Below, piece after piece: positions 16,709 to 26,184 of a stretch of 64,000 bases of DNA. Where the stretch lies: contig JAIXUH010000026.1 in assembly GCA_027484145.1 (NCBI GenBank), positions 124,001 through 188,000 on the forward strand, written 5' to 3'. Under the pieces are notes generated by a model that had not been told where the DNA came from, did no database searches, and saw nothing but the letters and a program-made list of their open reading frames with translations. The DNA is from Rhodobacter sp. (GTDB lineage: Bacteria; Pseudomonadota; Alphaproteobacteria; Rhodobacterales; Rhodobacteraceae). The position numbers and the translations under genes are program-made. The stretch's first letter is position 1; each line of letters begins with the position of its first letter.

Positions 16709-17934
16709 CTAGAACCTTGGGGCAAAGGTTTCATAAAGGGGCTCGCACATGCCCGTCTTCCACTTGCGGAGGAAGCATTTCTCAAATCCGAATATTGCGA
16801 CATGGTCCCATTTGCGACCGGACGACCAATTCACATTGCCCAGCGGAATTTGCAGCCACGCCACAAAGGTCGCGCCGCCATCGCCAAAGTCGGCAAGGCA
16901 GACGGCATTCCATGGACCAGCCTGATCCGGACGGCGCCCGCGCACCTGCCTGCGGATGCTCTGCGTCGGTGCGCGCTCCTTGGATTAGGTCACGAACCCG
17001 GTCTTTGGCACGCCTGCGGTCACCGGCCCGATGGGCGGGATGGGCGCGCAGGCACCAACGGCAAAGATGTTCGGAAGGGTCGGATTGCGCGGATGCTTGT
17101 CCACCAGCGTGGACCCCCGCGAATTTGACTGGCCGTCCATAGACCGAAACGCGGGCAGCATCATTGAACCGGCAAAGGACAGGGCACGCCCGCCCTTGGA
17201 TGGGCTGTCTGCGGCCATCACCTCGACCGTCATCACACCCCGGGTAGCATCCTTTTGACCTAGGCCGAAATGATCCACTTGCTGTGCCTTGACCGCATTT
17301 CCGCGACCCAAAGCCCCTCGGTGTCGCCAACACCATCCGTCCCCAGACGCATAATCCCGTGTTCGCGGGCGACAAGGGTCATGGGCGCGCGATTGCAGAC
17401 CTTGGCTCGCCGCAGGGCCGTTTCCAGAATGCACCAAAACCCATAGGCCGGGCCAAAGCAGCTTGCCCCCGGCGCGGCCCCGGGGATCACCGGACCGGGA
17501 TTTTGCATGAGGGTGTCAAGCGCCAGTCTGGCCTGCTCGACTTGGTCGATGTGGCAGATGAAGTGGGTAAAGCCCCATCCGGCCCCCGGCCCGGCACGTC
17601 ATCAATGGACAGTTTCGGCCCAGTGGCATGGACGCGGGCAGCCTAGAACAGGCCGGTGCCGCACACCAATGCGTTCCGGTTAAGTCTGCATGAAACCTTT
17701 CCGCAGTGACGGGCAAAAAGGCGACGCCTTTTTGTTTCACCACTAGGGCCAGAACGATCGGAACGTCTTTGCGGTTGCGTCAACCCACAGCGACCCATAG
17801 GTTGGACTGCACGAAATGAAAGACCGGGCTTTTGGTCACGACCGTGTTGGTATCTTCGGCGCGCAGCGTGTCGTTCAGTCATCGACCACATTGGCCCCGC
17901 CAAGGCCGGTCCTCAACCCAACGGCATGCGACAT
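16709..17934 (-). pseudogene. Decayed sulfide:quinone oxidoreductase
   Basis: Pieces of one flavoprotein can be read in order on the minus strand in changing frames. From the 5' end they are TGLGGANVV; then LRAEDTNTVVTKSPVFHFVQ followed by SNLWVAVG, a TGA at 17780-17782 where a Trp codon is expected, and RNRKDVPIVLALV; then GASCFGPAYGFWCILETALR and GTDGVGDTEGLWVAEMRSRH; then SMMLPAFRSM, NIFAVGACAPIPPIG and GVPKTGFVT, ended by a TAA at 16985-16987. The same frame resumes with WNAVCLADFGDGGATFVA and ends CEPLYETFAPRF. These match sulfide:quinone reductases of the SQR/FCSD family. At least two frameshifts and two stops make it non-functional. The start of decay is unknown, and no sulfur genes lie nearby. 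Confidence 0.85.
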
Positions 17935-18033
17935 GATCTGCGCTTGTTCGGGTGATGTCAGATCTTCTGGGCCTACAAAACTTCAACCACTTGAAGACTT
18001 TTACGTGATGTCTCACGGTGCCGGGGCCATGAA

Positions 18034-18059
18034 AAAGGCCCGCTGAACCGCGGGCCTTT
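18034..18059 (-). terminator. Rho-independent terminator of the xdh/ABC importer operon
   Basis: AAAGGCCCGC (18034-18043), loop TGAACC, GCGGGCCTTT (18050-18059): a perfect 10-bp stem. On the minus strand it is followed by a T run (A18032-A18036 on the plus strand), 23 bp after the last gene of the operon. Confidence 0.9.
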
Positions 18060-18081
18060 CACTGTCTTTGGCCTGTCAGGC

Positions 18082-19173
18082 TTACTTCGGAATGTCGCCC
18101 GTGATGCCTTCCACATAGAAGTTCATGCCCAGCAGGTCGCCGTCCGGCGCAACTGCGCCTTCGGCCAGCCACTCAGAGCCATCCTGCTTCTTGATCGGGC
18201 CGGTGAAGGGGTGATAGGTGCCCGCCGCGATCGCATCGCGCATCGCCTCGGCCTCGGCCTTCACATCGGCTGGCACGACGGACGTGATCTCGCCGATCTC
18301 GACCTCGCCCTCTTTGATGCCCGCCCAAACGTCGGTCTGGGTCCAGGTGCCTTCCAGCACTTCACCCACGCGCTTGACGTAATAGGGCGCCCAGTTGTCG
18401 ATGATCGACGACACGCGGGGCGACGGCTTGTAGTCGGCCATGTCCGACGCCTGACCGAACCCGATCACAGCGCCATTGCTTTTGGCTGCTTCGGCCAGAG
18501 GTGCGGTCGAGTCGGTGTGCGACGCGATCACGTCCACGCCCTGTTCGATCATCGCCTTGGCAGCATCGGCCTCTTTCGCCGGATCGAACCATGTAAAGGC
18601 CCAGACCACTGTCAGTTCAACGGCAGGGTTCACCTTCTTGGCGTGCAGGTAATAGGCGTTGATGCCCATGACCACTTCAGGAATCGGGAAGGAGCCAATG
18701 TAGCCGATCTTGTTCGACTTGGTCATCTTGCCGGCAATGTGGCCCTGAATCGCGCGGCCTTCGTAGAAACGCGCGTTATAGGTGGCAACGTTCGGATGCT
18801 CACGCTTGAAGCCGGTGGCATGTTCGAACTTCACATCCGGGAATTTGGCGGCGACGGCGTTGGTCGCATCCATATAGCCAAAGGATGTGGTGAAGATGAT
18901 GTTGCAGCCTGATAGCGCCATCTGGGTCAGCACACGCTCGGCATCCGCGCCTTCCGGCACGTTTTCCTGCCAGACGACCTCGACCTTGTCGCCATAGGCC
19001 GCCTGCACGGCCAAAGCACCCTGATGGTGCTGATACGACCAGCCAAGGTCGCCAATCGGGCCGACATAGACAAAGCAGGCCTTGGCCTTGTCCAGCGCCT
19101 GAGCGCCTGCGGCGCCGCCGAAGGCCATCGACAGGCCAAGGGCCGCGGTGGCAAGCAGGGTTCTGCGTTTCAT
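18082..19173 (-). CDS. BMP-family ABC transporter substrate-binding protein (nucleoside/purine type)
   Basis: A 363-residue periplasmic binding protein of the Bmp/PnrA family, which binds nucleosides or purines. The signal peptide is MKRRTLLATAALGLSMAFGG. Family sequences visible are VYVGPIGDLGWSYQHHQGAL, IIFTTSFGYMDATNAVAAKF, IGYIGSFPIPEVVMGINAY, VVWAFTWFDPAKEADAAKAM and VDVIASHTDSTAPLAEAA. There is no lipobox Cys, as is common in alphaproteobacteria. The start at 19173 has GGGGAGA upstream. It is the last gene of the operon xdhABC-ATPase-permease-permease-BMP, so a purine or nucleoside ligand feeding xanthine dehydrogenase is the strong inference. Confidence 0.92.
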   Translation of the reverse strand: MKRRTLLATAALGLSMAFGGAAGAQALDKAKACFVYVGPIGDLGWSYQHHQGALAVQAAYGDKVEVVWQENVPEGADAERVLTQMALSGCNIIFTTSFGYMDATNAVAAKFPDVKFEHATGFKREHPNVATYNARFYEGRAIQGHIAGKMTKSNKIGYIGSFPIPEVVMGINAYYLHAKKVNPAVELTVVWAFTWFDPAKEADAAKAMIEQGVDVIASHTDSTAPLAEAAKSNGAVIGFGQASDMADYKPSPRVSSIIDNWAPYYVKRVGEVLEGTWTQTDVWAGIKEGEVEIGEITSVVPADVKAEAEAMRDAIAAGTYHPFTGPIKKQDGSEWLAEGAVAPDGDLLGMNFYVEGITGDIPK

Positions 19174-19219
19174 GGATACTCTCCCCGTAGGGGCCTTTGT
19201 GGCCCGGTTGATTCTGGCC

Positions 19220-20149
19220 TCAGCGCGAGGCGTGGAAATTCTGGCCAAGGCTGGCCGGCGCGTTCAAGGCGGCCTTGCCCCGGCCCGATGACATGATCAC
19301 CAGCACAAGGATGGTTATCAGATAGGGGGCGCTGGACAAGTATTCGACAGGAATTCGCGCACCCGCTGCCTGCAGGTTAAGCTGAAGCACCGTGATTCCG
19401 CCAAAAAGATAGGCACCGACCAGCGCACGCCACGGCCGCCACGCCGCAAAGACGACGATCGCCAGCGCAATCCACCCGGCCCCCGAGGTGATGCCATCCG
19501 TCCATTGCGGCACCCGGACAAGGCTGATGTAAGCCCCGCCCAATCCTGCCATGCCGCCGCCGAACAGGATCGCCAGCATCCGGATCCGCCGCACCTTGTA
19601 GCCCAGAGCATGGGCGGCATCGTGGCTTTCGCCGACCGCGCGCAGGATCAGGCCCATCCGGGTGGATTTCAGCACCCACCACGCCGCCGCCACCACGGCG
19701 ATGGACAGATACACCACCCAGTCATGGCCGAACACGATCTTGCCCAGCACCGGAATGTCGGCCAGCGGCCCAAAGGGCACCACACCCGTCAACGGCGGCT
19801 TGATACCCACATACCCTTGACCCAAAAGCGACGACAGCCCCAACCCGAACAGCGTCAGGGCAAGCCCCGTGGCCACCTGATTGGCCAACAGAAACTGCGT
19901 CAGCACTGCAAAGATCAGCGACAGCGCCGCCCCCCCCGCCGCCCCACCGACGAACCCCAGCACCGGACTGCCCGTTTCCACGGCAGCGATAAAGCCGCAG
20001 ACCGCGCCCATGATCATCATCCCCTCGACGCCAAGGTTCAGCACGCCTGCGCGTTCCACCACCAACTCGCCGATGGCAGCAAGGATGATCGGCACACTCG
20101 CCACCATCAGCGAGGCGATCAGCAGCGTCGGATCAATGCCCCCGAACAT
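19220..20149 (-). CDS. ABC transporter permease, BMP/nucleoside type (second permease)
   Basis: A 309-residue hydrophobic protein of the branched-chain-permease superfamily (BPD_transp_2), with roughly eight to nine membrane segments. The N-terminus MFGGIDPTLLIASLMVASVP and the motif GELVVERAGVLNLGVEGMMI are typical of the YufQ/NupQ-like partner in BMP-type importers. Its ATG shares one base with the upstream permease's stop at 20149, so the two subunits should be made in equal amounts to form a heterodimeric channel. The gene ends 46 bp before the binding-protein start. Confidence 0.92.
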   Translation of the reverse strand: MFGGIDPTLLIASLMVASVPIILAAIGELVVERAGVLNLGVEGMMIMGAVCGFIAAVETGSPVLGFVGGAAGGAALSLIFAVLTQFLLANQVATGLALTLFGLGLSSLLGQGYVGIKPPLTGVVPFGPLADIPVLGKIVFGHDWVVYLSIAVVAAAWWVLKSTRMGLILRAVGESHDAAHALGYKVRRIRMLAILFGGGMAGLGGAYISLVRVPQWTDGITSGAGWIALAIVVFAAWRPWRALVGAYLFGGITVLQLNLQAAGARIPVEYLSSAPYLITILVLVIMSSGRGKAALNAPASLGQNFHASR

Positions 20150-21237
20150 CAGACGGCCTCCTTCTTCACGGCAAGCCGGATGCGGTAATTCGTCAGCAGG
20201 TCAACGGCCAGCAGGAAGAACAACAGCATCCCCTGAAAAGCCTGAATGGCGGCGGCAGGCAGGCCCAGCATGAACTGCGCAAGCTCCCCCCCGATATAGG
20301 TCAATGCCATCAGCAACCCTGCAAACAGGATGCCCACGGGGTTCAACCGTCCCAGAAAGGCCACGATAATCGCTGTGAACCCATAGCCCACGTTGAAGTC
20401 GATGCTGATCTGACCCGCCGGCCCAGACACTTCGAACAGCCCTGCAAGCCCGGCAAGGGCCCCTGAGATGCCCATGCACATCACCACCAGCGCCTTGGGG
20501 TTCACCCCGGCAAACCGCGCGGCGCGCGGCGCCTGACCAGCCAGCTTGATGTGAAACCCAAGGATATGCCGCTGCAACAGCACATAGGCTGCAATCACCG
20601 CCACAAAGGCCGCCACCACACCCCAATGCATGCCCGTCCCGGCCATCAGTTCCGGGTTTGCCGCCGCCGGATATTGCGACAGGTTGCGGCTTCCGGGAAA
20701 GCCGCCGCCTTCGGGGTTGCGCAACAGGCCCAGCGACATGGCCGCCAGCAGGTTCTGCGCCACGTAAACCAGCAGCAGGCTGACCAGAATCTCGTTCGTG
20801 TTGAACCGTGTCCGCAGAATGGCCGGAATCATCGCCCAGGCCCATCCACCCAAGGCCCCGGCCACCACCATCAAGGGAAAGATGAACCAGTGCTCGGCCG
20901 GATAGAACGCCAGCCCCACCCCGGCGCCAAGGATCGCCCCCATGATGTATTGTCCCTCGGCCCCGATGTTCCAGATCCCGGCCCGGAACCCCAGCGACAG
21001 GCCAATGGCAATCAGGATCAGCGGCCCCGCCTTCACCAGCAGTTGCGGGCGCGAATAGGACGCAAACTGTTCGTTGAACAGCGGGTCCCAGAAGATCGTC
21101 CGGATCGCCTCGACCGGGTTTTTGCCCAACAGCGCGAACATGATGCCCCCCGCCACCATGGTCAGCGCCACCGCCAGCACAGGCGTCATGCCCTGCCAGA
21201 ACCGGCTGGGCGAGGGCCGTTTTTCAAGCCTCAGCAT
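20149..21237 (-). CDS. ABC transporter permease, BMP/nucleoside type (first permease)
   Basis: A 362-residue permease with an N-terminal cytoplasmic leader (MLRLEKRPSPSRFWQG) and about nine to ten membrane segments, the YufP/NupP-like partner of the downstream permease. The family sequence GLSLGFRAGIWNIGAEGQYI is present at about residues 78-97, and AARFAGVNPKALVVMCMGIS is in the coupling-helix region. A copy of the dispersed palindromic element lies in the 90 bp between the ATPase gene and this one, the only sizeable gap in the operon, so it may affect relative expression of the membrane subunits. Confidence 0.92.
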   Translation of the reverse strand: MLRLEKRPSPSRFWQGMTPVLAVALTMVAGGIMFALLGKNPVEAIRTIFWDPLFNEQFASYSRPQLLVKAGPLILIAIGLSLGFRAGIWNIGAEGQYIMGAILGAGVGLAFYPAEHWFIFPLMVVAGALGGWAWAMIPAILRTRFNTNEILVSLLLVYVAQNLLAAMSLGLLRNPEGGGFPGSRNLSQYPAAANPELMAGTGMHWGVVAAFVAVIAAYVLLQRHILGFHIKLAGQAPRAARFAGVNPKALVVMCMGISGALAGLAGLFEVSGPAGQISIDFNVGYGFTAIIVAFLGRLNPVGILFAGLLMALTYIGGELAQFMLGLPAAAIQAFQGMLLFFLLAVDLLTNYRIRLAVKKEAV

Positions 21238-21248
21238 GGCTGGCGCCC

Positions 21249-21310
21249 TTTTCTGTCCACAAATATCCTCGGGGGTGAGCGGCGCAGCCGCGAGGGGGCA
21301 GACAGCCCCC
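21249..21310 (+). repeat. Dispersed palindromic element, copy A (intergenic)
   Basis: Begins TTTTCTGTCCACAAATATCC, followed by TCGGGGG, an imperfect GCGGC-gca-GCCGC hairpin, and a perfect GGGGGC-AGACA-GCCCCC hairpin (21294-21310). The same head and tail recur inside xdhA and xdhB and downstream of soxG. Confidence 0.75.
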
Positions 21311-21327
21311 TTTCTTGCCAGGTCTGG

Positions 21328-22878
21328 TCAGGCCCCATGGTGAACCACCTCCATCCCATGCGCGCCGCCCATCATCAACCCGATCTCCTCCACCGTCAGA
21401 CCCTGCACCGGGCGCGGCTTGGTCAGCCGCCCGCCATTCAGCGCAGCAAAGCTGTCGGCAATTTCCAGCAACTCGTCGAGGTCCTGACTGATCACCACCA
21501 CCGCAGCGCCCTCTGCTGCCCGGTTCAGAATCGCCTGCCGGATCGCCGCCGCCGCCGCTGCATCCACGCCCCATGTCGGCTGGTTGATCACGATCACCGA
21601 GGGTGACTGGCTCAACTCCCGCCCGACCACGAACTTTTGCAGGTTGCCCCCCGACAGCGCCCGCGCGGCCACATGGGTGCCGGGCGTGCGCACGTCAAAA
21701 GCTTGCACGATCCGCGCGGCAAAATCCTGCGTCGCCGTCCAGTCGATGAACCCCGCGCGGGTCAACCCCTTGCGCACAACGCCCGAAAGCAGCGCATTTT
21801 CGACAAGGCTCATGTCTGGGGCGGCCGCATGGCCCAGCCGCTCTTCGGGGGCCGCGACCAGCCCTACCCGCCGCCGCGCATTCGGCCCCATGTCACCAAA
21901 GCCGATGCCGTCGATCTTCACCGCGTCAGAGGCCGACTTCAGCTCGCCCGACAGCGCCAGAAGCAATTCGTCCTGCCCGTTTCCCGCGACCCCGGCAATG
22001 CCCAGCACCTCGCCGCGCCGCACGGCAAAGCTCACGTCCTTCAGCGATGTGCCAAAGGGAATGGGCGAGGCCACCGAAAGCCCTGCCACCTCCAAGGCCA
22101 CCGCGCCTTTGTCGCCGCCCGCCCGCGCCGGTGGGGTCAGCGTCGCCCCCACCATCAGTTCCGCCATCTCACGCGCCGACCGCTCCCTTGGGGTGCAGGT
22201 GGCCACCACCCGGCCCCGGCGCAGGATCGTCGCTTCATCGCACAAGGACCGAATTTCCTCCAGCTTGTGGCTGATATACAGGATTGCGGTGCCTTCCGAA
22301 GCCAGTTGCCGCAAGGTGCGGAACAGGATGTCCACTTCTTGCGGGGTCAGCACGCTTGTCGGCTCATCCATGATCAGCAGTTTGGGGTCCTGCAACAAGC
22401 AGCGGATGATCTCGACCCGCTGGCGCTCGCCGGCCGACAGGTCGCCCACCATGCGCGACGGATCAAGGGGCAGCCCATACTCGGTGCTGACCGCCCGGAT
22501 GCGGCTGGCCAGTTCCTTCATCGGCGGCGGGTTTTCCATGCCAAGCGCCACGTTTTCCGCCACATTCAGCGCTTCGAACAGGCTGAAGTGCTGGAATACC
22601 ATGGCCACGCCCGCCGCGCGTGCGGCGCGCGGTTCGGACGGCTGGTAGGTCTGGCCGCGAAACACCATCCGCCCACTGTCGGGCTTGACCAGACCATAGA
22701 TCATCTTGACCAGTGTCGATTTCCCGGCGCCGTTTTCGCCCAGCAAGGCGTGAATCTCGCCTTCGGAAATGGCAAAGGACACGTCGCTGTTCGCCACCAC
22801 GCCCGGATAGGCCTTGGTCACGCCGTCGACCCGCAGCAGTTCGGGCCGGTGGGGCACCGGTTGCCCTGTCGCGTTCAT
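21328..22878 (-). CDS. ABC transporter ATP-binding protein, double domain, BMP/nucleoside type
   Basis: A 516-residue protein with two tandem ABC domains, as in nucleoside importers of the RbsA/NupO group. The first is canonical: Walker A LLGENGAGKSTL, signature LSAGERQRVEI, Walker B LLIMDEPTSVL. The second is partly degenerate, with GIAGVAGNGQDELL in place of Walker A, signature LSGGNLQKFVVGREL and VIVINQPTWGVD in place of Walker B. The first domain probably does most of the hydrolysis. The start at 22878 has AGGAGA upstream and overlaps the xdhC stop, which places transporter and enzyme in one transcript. Confidence 0.93.
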   Translation of the reverse strand: MNATGQPVPHRPELLRVDGVTKAYPGVVANSDVSFAISEGEIHALLGENGAGKSTLVKMIYGLVKPDSGRMVFRGQTYQPSEPRAARAAGVAMVFQHFSLFEALNVAENVALGMENPPPMKELASRIRAVSTEYGLPLDPSRMVGDLSAGERQRVEIIRCLLQDPKLLIMDEPTSVLTPQEVDILFRTLRQLASEGTAILYISHKLEEIRSLCDEATILRRGRVVATCTPRERSAREMAELMVGATLTPPARAGGDKGAVALEVAGLSVASPIPFGTSLKDVSFAVRRGEVLGIAGVAGNGQDELLLALSGELKSASDAVKIDGIGFGDMGPNARRRVGLVAAPEERLGHAAAPDMSLVENALLSGVVRKGLTRAGFIDWTATQDFAARIVQAFDVRTPGTHVAARALSGGNLQKFVVGRELSQSPSVIVINQPTWGVDAAAAAAIRQAILNRAAEGAAVVVISQDLDELLEIADSFAALNGGRLTKPRPVQGLTVEEIGLMMGGAHGMEVVHHGA

Positions 22879-23813
22879 CCCGCGTTCTCCTGTTGTGACA
22901 CCGTTGGTCTGGCCTGACACAAAAAGGCCGACGCCACGCCGATGGCAATGGCCTGCGGATTCTTTCCCAAGGACGGATCGCCGATCGGGCAATCAATCCG
23001 CGCTATGGCGGCAGGCGAATGGCCAAGGGCGGCCAGACGTGATCGGAATCGCGCCCATTTGGTGGCCGAACCGATCAGCCCACAGCGGGCAAAGCCATGG
23101 GTCAGCAACCGGTGGCACAGGTCAAGGTCCAGCGCATGCGAATAGGTCAGCACCAGATGCTCGGCCCCCTTCGGCGCATGGGCGACAAGGCTTGCCGCAT
23201 CCGCCACGGGAAGGGCGGTCACACCATCGGGAATCGCGGCGGGAAAGCGGTCGTCCGCCACATCCACCCAACGGATCTGCACGCCCGGCAAGGGCGCAAG
23301 TACCGCCACCAGCGCCCGCCCCACATGCCCCGCGCCCCAGATCCAGACCTCACGCCCGGCCTGTGCGACCGGTTCCACGAACCAGCCCTGCACCAGAACC
23401 GGCGCGGGCAAGGCCCCTTGGCCACGCGCCCGGTCCAACAGCCGCTTCACGGCCAGCGGCATATCGGCTCCGGCCACAGGTCGCGCAAAAACGCCGTCCT
23501 GCACCGCGGGAAGGGTGACCGCATCGAACACTTCGGTCAGCACCGACACCGCGCCACCGCAACATTGCCCCAGCGCAGGGCCAAGCGCCACGCGCCGCAG
23601 AGCAGGGCCGGTCCCCGCCAACTGCCCACGCGCCAACCCTGCCGCCTCCCACTCCAGCGCGCCGCCGCCGATGGTGCCCGACTGCCCGCCCGCCCAGACC
23701 AGCATGGCCGCCCCCACCTCGCGCGGACTGCTGCCATGATGCGCGGCAATCACCACACGGGCGACACGGCCATGCCGGGCCACAGCATCGCGCACCGCGT
23801 CCAGATCAAACAT
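22875..23813 (-). CDS. xdhC: Xanthine dehydrogenase accessory protein XdhC
   Basis: A 312-residue accessory protein that binds molybdenum cofactor and inserts the sulfurated form into xanthine dehydrogenase; it is not part of the mature enzyme. The N-terminal XdhC/CoxI domain has VVIAAHHGSSPREVGAAMLV, SGTIGGGALEWEA and the Cys-containing LGPALGQCCGGAV (putative Moco-binding Cys). The C-terminal Rossmann domain starts at VWIWGAGHVGRALVAVL and includes YSHALDLDLCHRLL and CGLIGSATKWARF. It overlaps xdhB by 8 bp and the downstream ATPase gene by 4 bp. Confidence 0.95.
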   Translation of the reverse strand: MFDLDAVRDAVARHGRVARVVIAAHHGSSPREVGAAMLVWAGGQSGTIGGGALEWEAAGLARGQLAGTGPALRRVALGPALGQCCGGAVSVLTEVFDAVTLPAVQDGVFARPVAGADMPLAVKRLLDRARGQGALPAPVLVQGWFVEPVAQAGREVWIWGAGHVGRALVAVLAPLPGVQIRWVDVADDRFPAAIPDGVTALPVADAASLVAHAPKGAEHLVLTYSHALDLDLCHRLLTHGFARCGLIGSATKWARFRSRLAALGHSPAAIARIDCPIGDPSLGKNPQAIAIGVASAFLCQARPTVSQQENAG

Positions 23814-26184
23814 GGCCTTGCACCCGGCGCACAGCCATCAGCACCCGTTCCGCTGTGGCGGGCGCATCCAGCGCCGGATAGACCGACCCGTCACCACAGG
23901 CCGCCACCGCATCCGACAGCGCAAACAGCGCCGAGATGCCCAGCATAAAGGGCGGCTCACCCACGGCTTTCGATTTGCCAACCGTCTCCTCGGCATTGGG
24001 CCGCCCCCACAGGGCCACGTTGAAGACCTCCGGCCGGTCGGAACAGGCCGGGATCTTGTAGGTGCTGGGGGCATGCGTGGTCAGCCGGCCCTTGCCATCC
24101 CAGACCAGTTCCTCGGTCGTCAGCCAGCCCGCCCCCTGAACATAAGCGCCTTCGACCTGCCCGATATCCAGCGCCGAGTTCAGACTGGTGCCGGTGTCAT
24201 GCAACAGATCCGCCCGCAAGATGCGGTTTTCGCCCGTAAGGGTGTCGATCACCACCTCGGTCACCGCCGCGCCGTAAGCGAAATAGAGAAACGGCCGCCC
24301 CTTGCCGGCCTTGCGGTCCCATTGCAGCTTGGGCGTGGCGTAAAACCCGGTCGACGACAGGCTGACGCGGCCCTCATAGGCCCATTGCGCCACCCGGGCA
24401 AAGGCATATGCCTCGCCACCGACCCGCACCATGCCGCCTTCAAACCGCACGTCCTGCGAGCGGACCTGATGCTTGCCTGCGATGAATTCAGCCATCCGGT
24501 CGCGGATCGTCACGCAGGCCGCCTGGGCCGCCATGCCGTTCAGGTCAGACCCGGAACTGGCTGCCGTGGCGCTGGTATTGGGCACCTTGCCGGTATCCGT
24601 CGCGGTGATCTTGATCACGGCCGGATCAACCCCAAACACCCCCGCTGCCACCTGCGCCACTTTCTGGAACAGACCCTGTCCCATTTCAGTGCCGCCATGG
24701 TTCAGATGGATACTGCCATCCTGATAGACATGTACCAACGCCCCTGCCTGATTGAGATGGGTCAGCGTGAAGGAAATCCCGAACTTCACCGGTGTCAGCG
24801 CGATGCCGCGTTTCAGCACAGGGTTGTCCGCGTTCCATGCCGCAATGGCGCTGCGACGCGCGGCATAATCCGACCGCGCCACCAGATCTGCCACCAGTTC
24901 ATGGCCGATGAAATCCTCAACCGGCATGAAAAACGGCGTGGTCTGTACCCCGGCCGGTGGCGACGCCCGTCCTTCGTCCATTTTCTGTCTGAAAACATCC
25001 TCGGGCGGTCCGGGGGGCGAAGCGCCCCCGGTGGCACCAGCAGCGGCACGGTAGAAATTCGCCAGACGCACCTGCAGCGGGTCGCGCCCAAGGGTATGGG
25101 CCACATGGTCCATCACCCGTTCAATCCCGATCATGCCTTGCGGGCCGCCAAAGCCGCGAAAGGCGGTGGCACTTTGGGTGTGAGTTTTCAGGCGGTGGCT
25201 TTCGATGCGGATGTTGGGCAGGTGATAGCAGTTGTCGGCATGCAGCATGGCGCGGTCGGCTACGGGCAGTGACAGGTCTTGCGCCCAGCCGCAGCGGAAC
25301 AGATGGGTGAATTCCACCCCGGCAAGGCGGCCCGCATCATCAAAACCCGCGCGATAAAGAATGCGAAGGTCATGCCGCTTGCCCGTGATCATCATGTCGT
25401 CGTCGCGGTCATAGCGCATCTTGCAGGGCCGCCCTATGCGCTGTGCGGCAATGGCGCAGGCAATGGCCAGCGCATTGCCCTGACTTTCCTTGCCGCCAAA
25501 GCCGCCGCCCATGCGCCGCACCTCGACCCGCACCGCGTGCATCGGCAGGTGCAGAGCGTGGGCCACCTTATGCTGAATCTCGGTCGGGTGCTGCGTCGAG
25601 GAATGGATCAGGATGTCGCCGCCTTCCAGCGGCAAGGCGGCGGCGATCTGGCCCTCAAGATAGAAATGCTCCTGCCCGCCCACCTCGAAGCGGCCCTCGA
25701 CCACATGCGCGGCCCCCGCGATGGCGGCGGCGCAATCGCCCTTTTGCCAGATGACGGGGCCATCCTCGAACCGACTGTTGGCGGCAAGGGCCTCATCCAC
25801 CGTCAGCAGGGCCGGGCGCGATTCATAGCTGACGCGGGCCAGACGCGCCGCCTTGCGCGCCGCCAGATGGCTGTCGGCAATCACCACAAACAGCGGCATG
25901 CCCAGATAGCGAACCTCGCCCGTCGCCAGCAGCGGTTCGTCATGGGCCGATGGGCTACAATCGGGCATCGTATCCAGATCGTCGGGCCCCAGCACGGCCA
26001 CCACGCCAGAGGCGGCGCGGACGGGGCCAAGGTCCATCGCGGTGACGCGGCCATGCGCGATGGTAGACAGGCCAAAGGCCAGATGCAGCGCATCGCCAGG
26101 CAGGGGGATGTCATCGACATAGCGCGCCTGCCCTGTCACATGCAGGGGGGCTGCATCATGCGGCAGGGGTTTTCCGATGCTCAT
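23806..26184 (-). CDS. xdhB: Xanthine dehydrogenase, molybdopterin-binding subunit
   Basis: A 792-residue molybdenum subunit that hydroxylates hypoxanthine and xanthine to urate. Recognisable parts are [20 protein letters not shown] at the N-terminus, [38 protein letters not shown] (Moco and substrate Arg region), [20 protein letters not shown], and [10 protein letters not shown] near the C-terminus with the catalytic Glu. Residues about 385-403 ([20 protein letters not shown] and flanks) are not family-like: they are the translation of a dispersed palindromic element (24977-25034) inserted in frame in a loop before the VEDFIGHEL segment. It overlaps xdhA by ATGA. Confidence 0.95.
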   Translation of the reverse strand: MSIGKPLPHDAAPLHVTGQARYVDDIPLPGDALHLAFGLSTIAHGRVTAMDLGPVRAASGVVAVLGPDDLDTMPDCSPSAHDEPLLATGEVRYLGMPLFVVIADSHLAARKAARLARVSYESRPALLTVDEALAANSRFEDGPVIWQKGDCAAAIAGAAHVVEGRFEVGGQEHFYLEGQIAAALPLEGGDILIHSSTQHPTEIQHKVAHALHLPMHAVRVEVRRMGGGFGGKESQGNALAIACAIAAQRIGRPCKMRYDRDDDMMITGKRHDLRILYRAGFDDAGRLAGVEFTHLFRCGWAQDLSLPVADRAMLHADNCYHLPNIRIESHRLKTHTQSATAFRGFGGPQGMIGIERVMDHVAHTLGRDPLQVRLANFYRAAAGATGGASPPGPPEDVFRQKMDEGRASPPAGVQTTPFFMPVEDFIGHELVADLVARSDYAARRSAIAAWNADNPVLKRGIALTPVKFGISFTLTHLNQAGALVHVYQDGSIHLNHGGTEMGQGLFQKVAQVAAGVFGVDPAVIKITATDTGKVPNTSATAASSGSDLNGMAAQAACVTIRDRMAEFIAGKHQVRSQDVRFEGGMVRVGGEAYAFARVAQWAYEGRVSLSSTGFYATPKLQWDRKAGKGRPFLYFAYGAAVTEVVIDTLTGENRILRADLLHDTGTSLNSALDIGQVEGAYVQGAGWLTTEELVWDGKGRLTTHAPSTYKIPACSDRPEVFNVALWGRPNAEETVGKSKAVGEPPFMLGISALFALSDAVAACGDGSVYPALDAPATAERVLMAVRRVQGHV
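24977..25034 (+). repeat. Dispersed palindromic element, copy B (inside xdhB)
   Basis: Begins TCCATTTTCTGTCTGAAAAC, then ATCCTCGGGCGGT and the strong hairpin CCGGGGG-gcgaagcg-CCCCCGG. The head matches copies A and C; the hairpin differs in sequence but keeps the G-run/C-run design. It runs antisense to xdhB yet keeps that reading frame open. Confidence 0.75.

Noticed and set aside
17816-18046. Plus-strand frame of 76 codons across the 5' end of the SQR pseudogene
   Set aside because: Overlaps decayed SQR sequence and the terminator; no similarity or start signal.
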